NCBI GenBank assembly: GCA_910574455.1
Contig: CAJSYZ010000010.1
Span: 2,260,770 to 2,324,769 of the forward strand
Reading direction: 5' to 3'
DNA length: 64,000 nucleotides
DNA from: Trichaptum fuscoviolaceum
Taxonomy: Eukaryota; Basidiomycota; Agaricomycetes; Hymenochaetales; Trichaptaceae
Every line of letters starts with the position of its first letter. The first letter of the stretch is position 1. This document shows, one piece after another, positions 55,257 to 64,000 of this stretch. The notes beneath the pieces are model-generated. The model ran no database searches. It worked only from the letters and a program-made list of their open reading frames with translations, and was not told where the DNA came from. A program made the translations under genes and the position numbers.

Positions 55257-58200
55257 CACCAGTACCAACTAATATTCTGAGAATATATGATAAATTATCG
55301 TAGGCCATTCTACAAGTTATCGACGATAAGCAAAAGCTGTGTTTTTTGGCACTGCGGCAGCTTAATGCCGTGCTTCAGTGCACATGCCGGGCCTGCCGAG
55401 CACGGCAGAGCCTCGCGGGGGCCATAGGGACCCTGCGCAGGCACGCAATATTTCAAATTCAATTAAAAGTTCTTTCCGAAAGCCTGGACCATTGCAATGG
55501 CCCAGGCTACCCTATTTAAATTACTATAAATAACATTATAAATACAAAAATAAAAGCGGCGCGGCTGCGCGCAGGGAGCGCGTGCACGGCGGGGGATAGA
55601 AATAAAAGGAAAAGCCGGCAGCGGACACGCATGAGTGTCGCCAGCCACGTTCGTCTTGGGCGCGTGGGTTTGCCGCTGTGGGCCTTGCGCTATCCGCGCA
55701 TCGCACATCGGGTTGACTGCGTTTGTCACAGCGGTGGTCTTCGTCGCCGTCGAGCGGGTACGAGAATGTGTGCAATAGCGCACTCGAAGTGCGCGGAAGG
55801 AAAGCGGAGGGGTAGGTGTGTAATGGGTGAACCCGTAATGGGAGGAGAGAGCTCGCAAGCGTCTATCACGCACGGCTCGATGATGAATTATGGTGTACCT
55901 GCGGAGAAAAGCATGCCACTGTCAGTCAAGTCTGATGAACAACTCATCTTCGCCGCAGAAGCGAAGATGAATACAAGTAAGAATGAATGAAGACGTACTT
56001 GGATTGTTGCCTCCAGCAGCATGCCAAGACGCTCTCGAGCTCCTTCTGCTTCTCCTCGTATACGCCCAATAACTAAAACAGAGACAATGGCAACAAGGAG
56101 AGTGCGTTCGGCAGGATTAACAGCGTTTGTCATACTGGCGCAAGTTGGCCCGATGTCGTTCGTCCCTCGCTACTCCCTGGATCAACACTAGCTTCGCCGC
56201 CTCCCTATGTCGCTGAAGGTGAGTCTATGCCAGGTCCGGGGACGGGCGCCATCAGCGCGTCGAGCCATGAGATCGTCTTGTTGACGGCAGTCTCTAGCTT
56301 GGACTTGTCCTCGTGCTTGAACTTGTTCTTGAGCTTCTCGTCGTTCCGAGAGTTGAGGAGGTTGTAGGAGTAAGACTCGACTCACTCGAGATCTCAAAAG
56401 CTGCGCTTGCGCGCATACAGCTCACGCCCGAGAGGCGAGAGACTGCGGAAGCAGAAGCAAGACGGCGTTTGCGCGCAGCAAACGCCTTCTTGCCCGTCGT
56501 CCATAGCTTGAGAGCGTGAAGAACAGTGAAGAAAGAGAGGAAGACGACGTTCGTGATGCGTGCAGATAGCGCGCCACGACCCTGAGAATCGCGTGAAATT
56601 ACTACATATGGTATGTCTCTAAATTTTATTTTGCAGCAAACATATCAATAACATACACTTTAAATTTAATGTTGACAACATGTACTCAGGCACAATGCTC
56701 TATTACAATATTTATACTGTTATGTAGGTATTAGAAAAAATGGGAGGTCAAAGACTGATCTGGAAAGCGTACACATCAGGAACTACAACAGAAATGCATG
56801 ATCCATGCATATATGCTCATAATGTTAGATTTCTCTCATAGTTTATATCCCTCATATCACTTCAGTAAATTACTGGCGTAATCTATGTAGATGAATAAAG
56901 CTCTCATAAAAGTATGGACACTTATCCGTCATTATACAATGCTATATAAATGAAACAATCCCAAAAAGTGGCCATTTTGTGCACTTTTGGGTCAATTCTC
57001 AACATTTGCAGCTAGTTTCACTATATTAATGATGATTTAAAAATACAGATATGCTACATAGCAGTAAAAGAGTCTATGGTGAAACAATATCAGGTGTTAG
57101 AATTGAAGTTACTAAGAAAACAGTTGTGAAGTACACAAATCAGTCCGAGAGTCGAACACATGTGTACAAGTTTCACTCGAAGTGATGCATTCAGAGCACC
57201 ACTTTCGAGTTCACCCACTTCCACACTATCTACAAACGCAATTCTTTTTTAGAATTCTATATAATGTAGACTAGATCTATCATACAAAATATGGAAGTCT
57301 CAGATGTGCTCAAAAATATACAAATGAATAAATACTGCTAGAGCAGCACTTTTTAACACTGTTCTGGATATTACACAACAGAAACGTACATAAAAGCTAT
57401 TGTTAAAAATATGATAATTTACTATTATACTATCTATAATGTCTAGCATAATGTGCCTGAGACTCCCTCGAACTATTGATTTAATTTTGAGGGAAAAGTG
57501 TGTCTGGCGATGGCTCGGACAAATACTCCGGGAATCGCCGGACACACTTTTGAGGTCATGGACGTGTCGAAGGACACCTTCGACATCGTCTAAACATTTT
57601 ATGATTCACTCCTTGCTCACAGTTTCTTCATGTTTCAAATGTATATATACTAGAGATTGTATTAACGTAATAATATACATAATTCAAAGACAAAAAAGAG
57701 TACAAACAACCGCAGTTCATTGTAATCTATCAGCACACTCAATAACGGCAGCCAGATCGTCGGTCATCGTCCAGCGCTCACAATCACAAAGAAGCTCGTT
57801 CTAACCAGGAGCTAATTCGACAACCGGTATCGGACGCACAGAGCCGAGTGCTTGCGCGTGCTGTTGCTGTTACTGAAGAGCAGATATTGAGGAGAATCTG
57901 TGAGAATGTATGAGATGTGGATGGGGATTAGGCCAACATGATGTTCGAAATCCGAGCCGTTCAACTCTTGCTTGTGGTTGCAATTATCCTGGCGCGACTG
58001 TTCACCAAGCTTGTTGAGTGAAGATTCTGGAGACGAAGGCGGTTGTTGCTGCCGGCGCTGCGATTGTGGCGATTGTTGTGTTTGCAGTGACGTCTGCAAT
58101 GAGAAAGTTGGGCTTGCTTGGATTTGCTATTGATGCTGTGCTTGGATTTGGGAGAGCGAAGGAAAGCTAGGCATGGACAGTGACCTGTGGCATCGTTGAC

Positions 58201-58839
58201 GTTCTTGCAACGAAGATGAGGGTGAAGGTTTGCGTCGCAACTATGAGTTGAGCAAAAGGTTAGCTCCATTTAAACATAAAATTAAGTTACACACCTGCCG
58301 CATTTACGGCCTTTCTGCTCCTCCCACGCAAGTGGAATTGCGTTGACATCCTTCCAGCATAGAGTATAGAAGAGGAGTGATGAGAAGAAAGAGAGAAAGA
58401 GACGACACAGTAGTCGTGAAAGTGGGAGAAAAGGACAAGGACGGCCAACGCGCGCGCGCGCCACCATAGAAAGCGCCAGCGCTTACCTTCCCGCAATGTC
58501 GCAATCTTTATTGTAAATTATAAACTACGTCATATTTCAAATAAAAAAGATTAACCTACTGGTAAACATAGAAGCTATTTTATTTCAAATTACCAGGGGC
58601 AGAGCCCCGGTATTGAAATTATTGCGGCACAATTGCGCCAGGGACTGAAACAGGCTGTATTACCCAATTTAGCCTGGTCCCTGACGCGGGAAGGATGCCG
58701 TTTGATGCCGGGAGGTGGCAACTCAGCATCAAGCTGCCGCGAAGGCAAAAAACACAGTTTTTGCTTATCGTCGATAACTTGTAGAACGGCCTACGATAAG
58801 TTATTGCTATATTCTAAGTATATTAGTTGGTACGGCTCC
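55257..58839. mobile_element. G2: terminal-inverted-repeat element, opposite orientation to G1
   Basis: The left end is CACCAGTACCAACTAATATT and the inverted right end is GGAGCCGTACCAACTAATAT. The inverted repeat extends about 90 bp, including TTATCGTAGGCC and CTACAAGTTATCGACGATAA. The flanks GTGCAT / ATGCAT match at five of six bases. It is collinear with reversed G1 over much of its length, but its terminal repeats are a different subtype shared with G3. No transposase is seen. Confidence 0.8.
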
Positions 58840-59122
58840 ATGCATGGTTGCCGGGACGGTGGTGCGGGATAAGTCACGTGAGCATGGGATCGTGCGATTC
58901 GGGAATGAGGTTTCGCGCCGGGAATCCAATGGCGGGATTCTCCCCGCGGGATTGTCTGCTCATGTCGGGATCCTTGGCGGGAAAGTGCGGGAAATGAGAA
59001 AAGGAGCCCGGGATCTCGACATTACCCCCCTCCAAAGGCGCAACTCCGGGGCGCCAATCTTGAATCTTGCTCAGGTCACAGAGCTCAATAGCGTTGACTT
59101 CTCGAGGGGCGTCCGGGTGTTT

Positions 59123-61295
59123 TCAATAGAAACTGCGAATTTTAGCCTTTGCATTACCCATATCCGTTGCGGGAATCCAAGTATCTTCCGCGCTTGAATA
59201 TCCCTTCCAGCGTACCAAGTATTCAAACCTCCGCCTAAACCGTCTAGCATCCAGTACCTCTTCCACCTCGTACTCCAGATCTCCTTCTACTTTGACTGGG
59301 GGCGGCGGGGGTTGCGTTCGACCGGGAATGTCGTCTTCGTGGTATGGCAAGAGCAGCGATACGTGGAATACGGGATGAATCTTCAGCGACGCGGGGAGTT
59401 CGAGTTCGTAGGTGAGGTCACTTAGCTTTGCCTTCACCTTATACGGCCCTAGTCGTTTCGGTAACAGTTTGCGTGCTCCCGGTCGCCAAACGTTCGTTGC
59501 CTCGAGCCATCCTTTATCCCCGACTGCGTACTGCGGGGCCTCATTTCTGGCCTGATCGTAGTGCTGCTTCATGCGCTCTGCCGCAACCTCCAAGGCCGCT
59601 CGTGCCTCTTCCTGTGCCTGCTGAAGCTCCTGTAGCCGTGCGTCCGCGGCGGGGACCGTCGACAGGCCGTCGCTCGTGGCAATCGTGAATTCGGGATTGT
59701 AGCCGTAGACGAGCGCGAACGGGGATTGTCGTGTTGCCGCGTGCGCTTTCGTGTTGTGCGCGAACTCTGCCATTGGGAGTAATCCAGCCCAGTTTTCTTG
59801 TCGTGTATCTATGAAAGCCCGTAAATACTGTTCCAGCTCTTGGTTTACCCTTTCGGTTTGCCCGTCCGTCTGCGGGTGATACGCAGTCGACGTGGTACCC
59901 TTGATACCGAGTCGGGAAAAAAGGGCTTTCATGAACTGCGCGACAAACTGTGGTCCGCGGTCGGATATGATTTGGCGGGGGGTTCCGTGCAGCTTCCAGA
60001 CGTGTTGCAGGAATAGTTCCGCAGTTTCTGGTGCATCGATGTCAGACGTGGTTGGGATAAAATGCGCTTGCTTGGTGAGACGATCGACCACTACGAAAAT
60101 TGCGTCGTAATCCTCAGATCGGGGGAGCTGGGTGATGAAGTCGCAAGAAATCGCCTGCCAGGGACCCTGCGGGATTTCGTTAGGCTGCAGGAGTCCTACC
60201 GGGCGTTGCAATCGGTTCTTCGTGCGTGCGCAGGTATCGCATCCCGAAACGTATTGTTCTACAAAGTTAGACATCCCGGGCCACCAGTAGTTGCGGCTTA
60301 CCATCTCAAACGTTTTCCAACGTCCAGGATGTCCGGCGGGGAGACTGTCGTGGTAGGTCTTCACCACATCCCGGCGAATGGTTTCATCTTTCGGGACGTA
60401 AACCTTACCCTGATATAGGATGAGGCCTTCTTCGGTGCTCCAGTCCTCAAGTTCTTTGGTCAGAACTCGGGGCGCCTTTGACTTGACCAGCTCGATCGCG
60501 TCTACCAGTTCATCTTCATACTGGTCTGACTTACGAATGCGTCGTAGGAGGGCCTGATCCCCGTGTACCTGCGTCATTCCCCGACGAATTGCCTTTAGCC
60601 GAAACATTTCGGGGGTCAAGAGGGTTCGTCCAGTGTTGTCCTCGCCTTCTGGTTGAAGGTCGACGCGTCGTGACATGGCGTCGGGTTTGCCCCCGAGTCG
60701 CCCCGGGCGATGGCGAATCGTAAAGTCGAAGCAAGTGAGGAACAGACTCCACCGGGCTTAGCGTCGCGTCAGCGTTCGGGATTCAGAGAAATATAGCAGA
60801 TTCTTGTGGTCAGACACGATATCGAGTTTATGGCTCGCACCTTTGAGATAATGTCGCCACTCGTCCAGAGCTCTAATAATCGCGAGTAGCTCCTTGTCAT
60901 AAATCTCGTAATTGCGTTCCGCATCGTTGAGGGATTTCGAGAAAAAGGCGACCGGATGTATCAGCCCGTCGTCGCCTTCCTGGGACAAGACCGCGCCGGT
61001 CGCGAAATCAGAGGCGTCGCATTCCACAATGAATTGTCGCGACATGTCTGGCATCATCAGGACGGGGGCGGTCGTGAACATGCGCTTGAGATAGTCGAAA
61101 GCGAACTGCTGGTTTTCCGTCCAGGCCCAGCGAACGTCCTTCTTCAGCAGCGTCGTGAGCGGTTTGACGATGTGCGAAAAATCCCGAATAAAGCGTCGAT
61201 AGAAATTTGCGAACCCGAGGAAGGCTTGAATGTCTTTCACCTTTTTCGGGGTGGGCCAGTCGAGGACCGCCTGTACCTTGGCGGGATCCATCGTC
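59123..61295 (-). pseudogene. pol: gypsy2 pol, C-terminal two-thirds, cut by G3
   Basis: From the G3 boundary it carries MDPAKVQAVLDWPTP and FLGFANFYRRFI (end of RT) and RNase H (FIVECDASDFATGAVLSQ, YEIYDKELLAIIRAL, DIVSDHKNLLYF). A TAA at 60758-60760 stands where the family has Gln (LTRR*ARW). It continues with DAMSRRVD-like sequence and integrase (GHPGRWKT...CDTCARTK, SCDFITQLP, ISDRGPQFVAQF, HPQTDGQTERVNQ), and ends in a chromodomain (EYEVEEVLDARR...YLVRWKGYSSAEDTWI). The rest of pol and gag lie beyond G3, outside the window. Confidence 0.9.
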
Positions 61296-62505
61296 CACCA
61301 GTACCAACTAAAATTCTGAGAATATATGATAAATTATCGCAGGCCGTTCTACAAGTTATCGACGATAAGCAAAATCAGTGTTTTTTGGCACCGCGGCAGC
61401 TTAATGCCGTGCTTCGGCGCATTTGCCAGGCCTGCCGAGCACGGCAGAGCCTCGGGGGGGCCATAGGAACCCTCCAGGCAGGCACGCATCATTTCAATTC
61501 AATAACAAATTTATTTTAAAAGCCTGGACCATTGTGATGGCCCAGGCTAACCAATTTAAACTACTATAAATTAGTTTATAATTACAAATTTAAACGCGGC
61601 GGGACCGCGCGCAGGGCGCGTGCGTGCGGCGGTGGATAGAAAGAAAATAAAAAAGCCAACAGGCGGCGGGCACGCGCGGGCGCCGCCAGCCACCACGTTT
61701 CGTCTTGGGCGCGCGGGCGTCGCGCTACCCGTGTGTGGGTCGACCGCGTTTGTAGCAGCAGCGGTCTTCATCGCCGTCGCGCGGGTACAAGAATGTATAC
61801 GGTAGCGCACTCAAATTGCGCGGAAGGAAGGCGGATGGGTGGGTGTGTAATGCCTGGGCCCGAGAAGGGAGGTGAGAGCGTGCAAGTGCCTAACACGCAC
61901 GCTCGAAGGATTACGGTGCACCTGTGGAGAAAAGCGTGCCACTGTCAGTTAAGTTTGATGAACCACCCATCTTCGCCGGAAAAGCGAAGACAAGTACAAG
62001 TAAGAATGAAAGGAGATGTACTCGGATTGCTGCCTCCAGCAGCATGCCAGCGACACTCTTTAATCACTCAAATGCCCTCAACTACGCACCCCACCCTCAA
62101 TCATTCTACCTAACCTGCCTGCATCAGCTGTATGTCCTGAAGTGGATGTCGCGAGAGCTGCCAGATAGTGCGCCGCCCGCACCCGAGGAGAGCTTCTGCA
62201 TGATGGGATTTGCGACGCTGTCCAGCTCCTTTGTGCTTCTCCTCGAACTCCTGCTTTGATGCTTCCTGCGAGGCGTTGAGCCATGAGATCGTCTCGTTGA
62301 TAGTAGTCTCTAGCTTTGCCTGGTTCTCGGACTTGCGCTTGTCCTTGAGCTTCTCGTCGTTCAGAGTGTTAAGGAGGTTGTAGGGGTAGGGCTATTAAAA
62401 CCCAAATGGCCCCACCAACACGTCAGTCCTTCGCACGTGAGGTGTCACTGCACCTGTGACGTCACAGTCCTTCGTGACGGGAAAACAACGGCACTTGTTA
62501 AAATA

Positions 62506-62575
62506 TGACTTGGGGGGGACTTGAACCCACGACCTCCACTCCGGGATGGCGCTCTAACCACTGAGCTACCAGGCC
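62506..62575 (-). tRNA. tRNA-like unit (pseudo) in TRIM LTR, copy 1
   Basis: It has a 7-bp acceptor-like pairing (GGCCTGG with CCAAGTC, one mismatch), a perfect D arm (GCTC/GAGC), an A box (TAGCTCAGTGG) and a T arm with B box (GGTTCAAGTCC). The anticodon arm is about three bases short, so it is probably not a working tRNA but a preserved pol III promoter. Confidence 0.55.
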
Positions 62576-62779
62576 TTATTGGGGTTGAACTTTCAAATCC
62601 AACAGTCCCCCTGAAAGGAAACCCCAATGTCACATGCGCACTAAGCAACTAACAAGGCTCATAACCTATTAAAACCCAAATGGCCCCACCAACACGTCAG
62701 TCCTTCGCACGTGAGGTGTCACTGCACCTGTGACGTCACAGTCCTTCGTGACGGGAAAACAACGGCACTTGTTAAAATA

Positions 62780-62849
62780 TGACTTGGGGGGGACTTGAAC
62801 CCACGACCTCCACTCCGGGATGGCGCTCTAACCACTGAGCTACCAGGCC
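62780..62849 (-). tRNA. tRNA-like unit (pseudo) in TRIM LTR, copy 2
   Basis: Identical to copy 1 and exactly 274 bases away. A and B boxes are intact and the anticodon arm is equally short. Confidence 0.55.
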
Positions 62850-63053
62850 TTATTGGGGTTGAACTTTCAAATCCAACAGTCCCCCTGAAAGGAAACCCCA
62901 ATGTCACATGCGCACTAAGCAACTAACAAGGCTCATAACCTATTAAAACCCAAATGGCCCCACCAACACGTCAGTCCTTCGCACGTGAGGTGTCACTGCA
63001 CCTGTGACGTCACAGTCCTTCGTGACGGGAAAACAACGGCACTTGTTAAAATA

Positions 63054-63124
63054 TGATTTTGGGGGGGACTTGAACCCACGACCTCCACTCCGGGATGGCG
63101 CTCTAACCACTGAGCTACCAGGCC
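63054..63124 (-). tRNA. tRNA-like unit (pseudo) in TRIM LTR, copy 3
   Basis: Same as the other copies, but the 3' acceptor side reads CCAAAATCA with one extra base, which weakens the stem. A and B boxes are unchanged. Confidence 0.5.
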
Positions 63125-63458
63125 TTATTGGGGTTGAACTTTCAAATCCAACAAGGGCTCGTCGCCCGAGGCCTAGAAAGCCGCGCTTGCGAGCATACAG
63201 CTCGCGCCCGAGAGGCGAGAGGCTGCGGAAGCAGAAGCAAGACGGCGTTTGCGCGAAGCAAATGCCATCTTGCCCGTCGTCCATAGCTCTTAGAGCGTGA
63301 AGATCAGTGAAGAAAGACAGAAAGGCGACGTTCGTGATGCGTGCAGATAGCGCGCCACGACCCTGAGAACCGCGTGAATTTACTATATATGGTATGTCTC
63401 AGACTTTTTTTCTGCCTCAAACATATCAATAACATACGGCTTGAATTTAATTTAGGCA

Positions 63459-64000
63459 TGTAGAGATATACTCAGTATTCGTGGTAGAAAACTCTACTAT
63501 ATTAAATCACCTGTAGAGATATACTACAGGCTCATCAGACAATGTCAAGAATAAGATACAAATGATATACTCACCTCAGTATTCGTGGTAGAAAACTGAG
63601 GTGAATTACAGGACGAGAGTGAAACTAAGTACAGTCGGCCATTCAGAGGCTGACTGGCACGCGTATTATATAATAAAATAGTCCATAAATGCGCAATTAA
63701 ATAGAGAATGTTCGTAAACTCTAACACTCCCCCTGAGTTCGACTTCCTCGGACTCCCCCTGACTAGAACATTCCAAGAAGGCCGACACATTTCTGATGAA
63801 GTACTGGTGATAAGGGCTTTGTCAAAATATCAGCAGGATTTGCTATGCCGCTGATATGTTCGACTGATATTTTGCCTTTCTTCACTTCGTCTCGAATATG
63901 GTGAACGGGTATGTCGATATGCTTTGTCTTGGCTTGTAGAACTGGATTGTAGGCCATTGCGATTGCAGCCTTATTGTCAACCTTGATGATTATCGAGTGG
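63459..64000 (-). mobile_element. copia2: Ty1/copia element, 3' end only
   Basis: The 3' LTR (63459-63726, TGTTAGAGTT...TCTCTACA on the minus strand) is preceded in element sense by the purine tract CTCAGGGGGAG (63727-63737) and the end of pol. The LTR carries an internal duplication (AGAGATATACT and CAGTATTCGTGGTAGAAAAC each twice). It inserted into G3; its body lies to the right of the window. Confidence 0.85.
63763..64000 (-). CDS. pol: copia2 pol C-terminus (RNase H), partial
   Basis: The open frame runs off the right edge. DNKAAIAMAYNPV, TKHIDIPVHHIRDEV and ANPADILTKPL are the hallmark end of copia-type RNase H, which removes the RNA strand during reverse transcription. The stop is at 63763-63765, 25 bases before the purine tract. 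No lesion is seen in the part present. Confidence 0.9.
   Translation of the reverse strand, partial: HSIIIKVDNKAAIAMAYNPVLQAKTKHIDIPVHHIRDEVKKGKISVEHISGIANPADILTKPLSPVLHQKCVGLLGMF

Larger units (their letters stand above)
40107..59021 (-). repeat. gypsy2 3' LTR, about 0.8 kb, split by four insertions
   Basis: The pieces are 40107-40326, 51547-51869, 53586-53589, 55160-55256 and 58846-59021. Each gap is explained by an insertion with matching duplications: GAAGC (gypsy3), GTTGCAGG (hAT3), GTCGT (LTR palindrome) and RTGCAT (G2, one mismatch). The rejoined sequence has TG...CA ends and resembles the gypsy1 LTR (AAGCACTCCACAAGAGGTCAAAAGT region in two phrases, and GGTCGTAACA read on the minus strand). 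Confidence 0.82.
62393..63153 (-). mobile_element. Miniature copia-like LTR element (TRIM) with tRNA-like units in its LTRs, tandem form
   Basis: The structure on the minus strand is LTR (63153-62941), 62-bp interior (62940-62879), LTR (62878-62667), 62-bp interior (62666-62605) and LTR (62604-62393). The exact duplication AGGGC flanks it (62388-62392, 63154-63158). LTRs are 212-213 bp with TGTTGG...TTAATA ends, like copia1. Each interior starts with the primer site GGTTATGAGCCTTG and ends with the purine tract CAGGGGGAC, both as in copia1. It has no coding capacity, so movement would need enzymes from a copia element. Three LTRs with two interiors suggest recombination between copies or LTRs. 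Confidence 0.88.
61296..63458. mobile_element. G3: terminal-inverted-repeat element in gypsy2 pol (partial)
   Basis: It starts CACCAGTACCAACTAAAATT after ATCGTC within the pol frame and is collinear with G2 (55257-56700). It is interrupted by the miniature LTR element at 62393 and by the copia2 LTR at 63459; its other end is off the window. Confidence 0.8.
40107..64000 (-). mobile_element. gypsy2: Ty3/gypsy chromovirus, heavily nested, running off the right edge
   Basis: The 3' LTR starts at 40107 (TGTTACGACC) after GGTGG within the LINE B 3' region and ends at 59021 (CTCGACA). It is followed by the minus-strand polypurine tract (GGAGGGGGGTAA, 59022-59033) and the end of pol. Five other elements lie directly within it: four in the LTR and G3 in pol. 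The 5' LTR and gag are outside the window. Confidence 0.88.

Noticed and set aside
62506..63124. Three functional tRNA genes in tandem
   Set aside because: The anticodon arm is about three bases short and position 33 is not U in the best fold. The units sit inside the LTRs of a mobile element, so they are better read as tRNA-derived promoter sequence.
62393..63153. A tandem SINE array
   Set aside because: The spacer between units carries a copia primer site on one side and a purine tract on the other, and the whole is flanked by a 5-bp duplication. This fits an LTR element better than a SINE.
1..64000. CRISPR arrays, operons or bacterial-type regulatory sites
   Set aside because: None is present. 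The introns, LTR elements and host gene families show a eukaryotic nuclear sequence.

Overview
The window is a transposon graveyard from a fungal nuclear genome, most likely a basidiomycete of the Agaricomycetes. The evidence is short GT-AG introns with CTAAC-like branch sites, chromodomain-bearing Ty3/gypsy elements, Ty1/copia elements with a Drosophila-copia-like primer site, an RNase H-bearing LINE, and fungal-type host gene remnants. I cannot name the species. I see no clearly intact host gene. Host-derived coding sequence survives only as broken copies of an AGC-type protein kinase, coatomer beta-prime (COPB2/SEC27) and exportin-2 (CSE1). The kinase, COPB2 and CSE1 copies keep introns, so they were copied at the DNA level.

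Layout, left to right. 1-3330: AT-rich DNA and a minus-strand gag-like relic. 3400-6760: kinase and COPB2 pseudogenes, lying between two inverted copies of the same AT-rich leader (2742-3330, and 6840-7074 joined to 14942-15225). 7075-14936: gypsy1, a chromovirus on the minus strand, with 510-bp LTRs, target duplication CACGG and a hAT element (hAT1) inside gag. 15226-17196: LINE A, a 5' half. 17197-about 23740: LINE C on the minus strand, with its poly(A) end butted against LINE A, carrying a solo gypsy1 LTR and a 3.9-kb terminal-inverted-repeat element (G1).

From 24508 to the right edge almost everything is nested inside one LINE (LINE B). LINE B is split by copia1 (25564-34516), whose own 5' LTR is split by a 3.1-kb insert carrying the CSE1 fragment. 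It is split again by hAT2 (34964-36437). From 40107 it is split by gypsy2, which runs off the window. The 3' LTR of gypsy2 is stretched from about 0.8 kb to 18.9 kb by four insertions: gypsy3 (40327-51541), hAT3 (51870-53577), a palindromic LTR pair (53590-55154) and G2 (55257-58839). The pol of gypsy2 is split by G3, which itself holds a miniature copia-like element (62393-63153) and the 3' end of another copia (copia2). Nearly every junction is confirmed by an exact target-site duplication read directly from the sequence.

The most unusual items are: (i) the miniature LTR element at 62393-63153, which has 212-bp LTRs, a 62-bp interior and a tRNA-like RNA polymerase III promoter unit inside each LTR, comparable in idea to plant Cassandra; (ii) a three-exon gene (673 codons) carried antisense between pol and the 3' LTR of the young gypsy3; (iii) Tf1-like self-priming signatures in two gypsy elements; (iv) a canonical -1 frameshift heptamer at the gag/pol junction of gypsy1; and (v) a 1.57-kb LTR palindrome flanked by GTCGT, with its reverse complement ACGAC at the centre.
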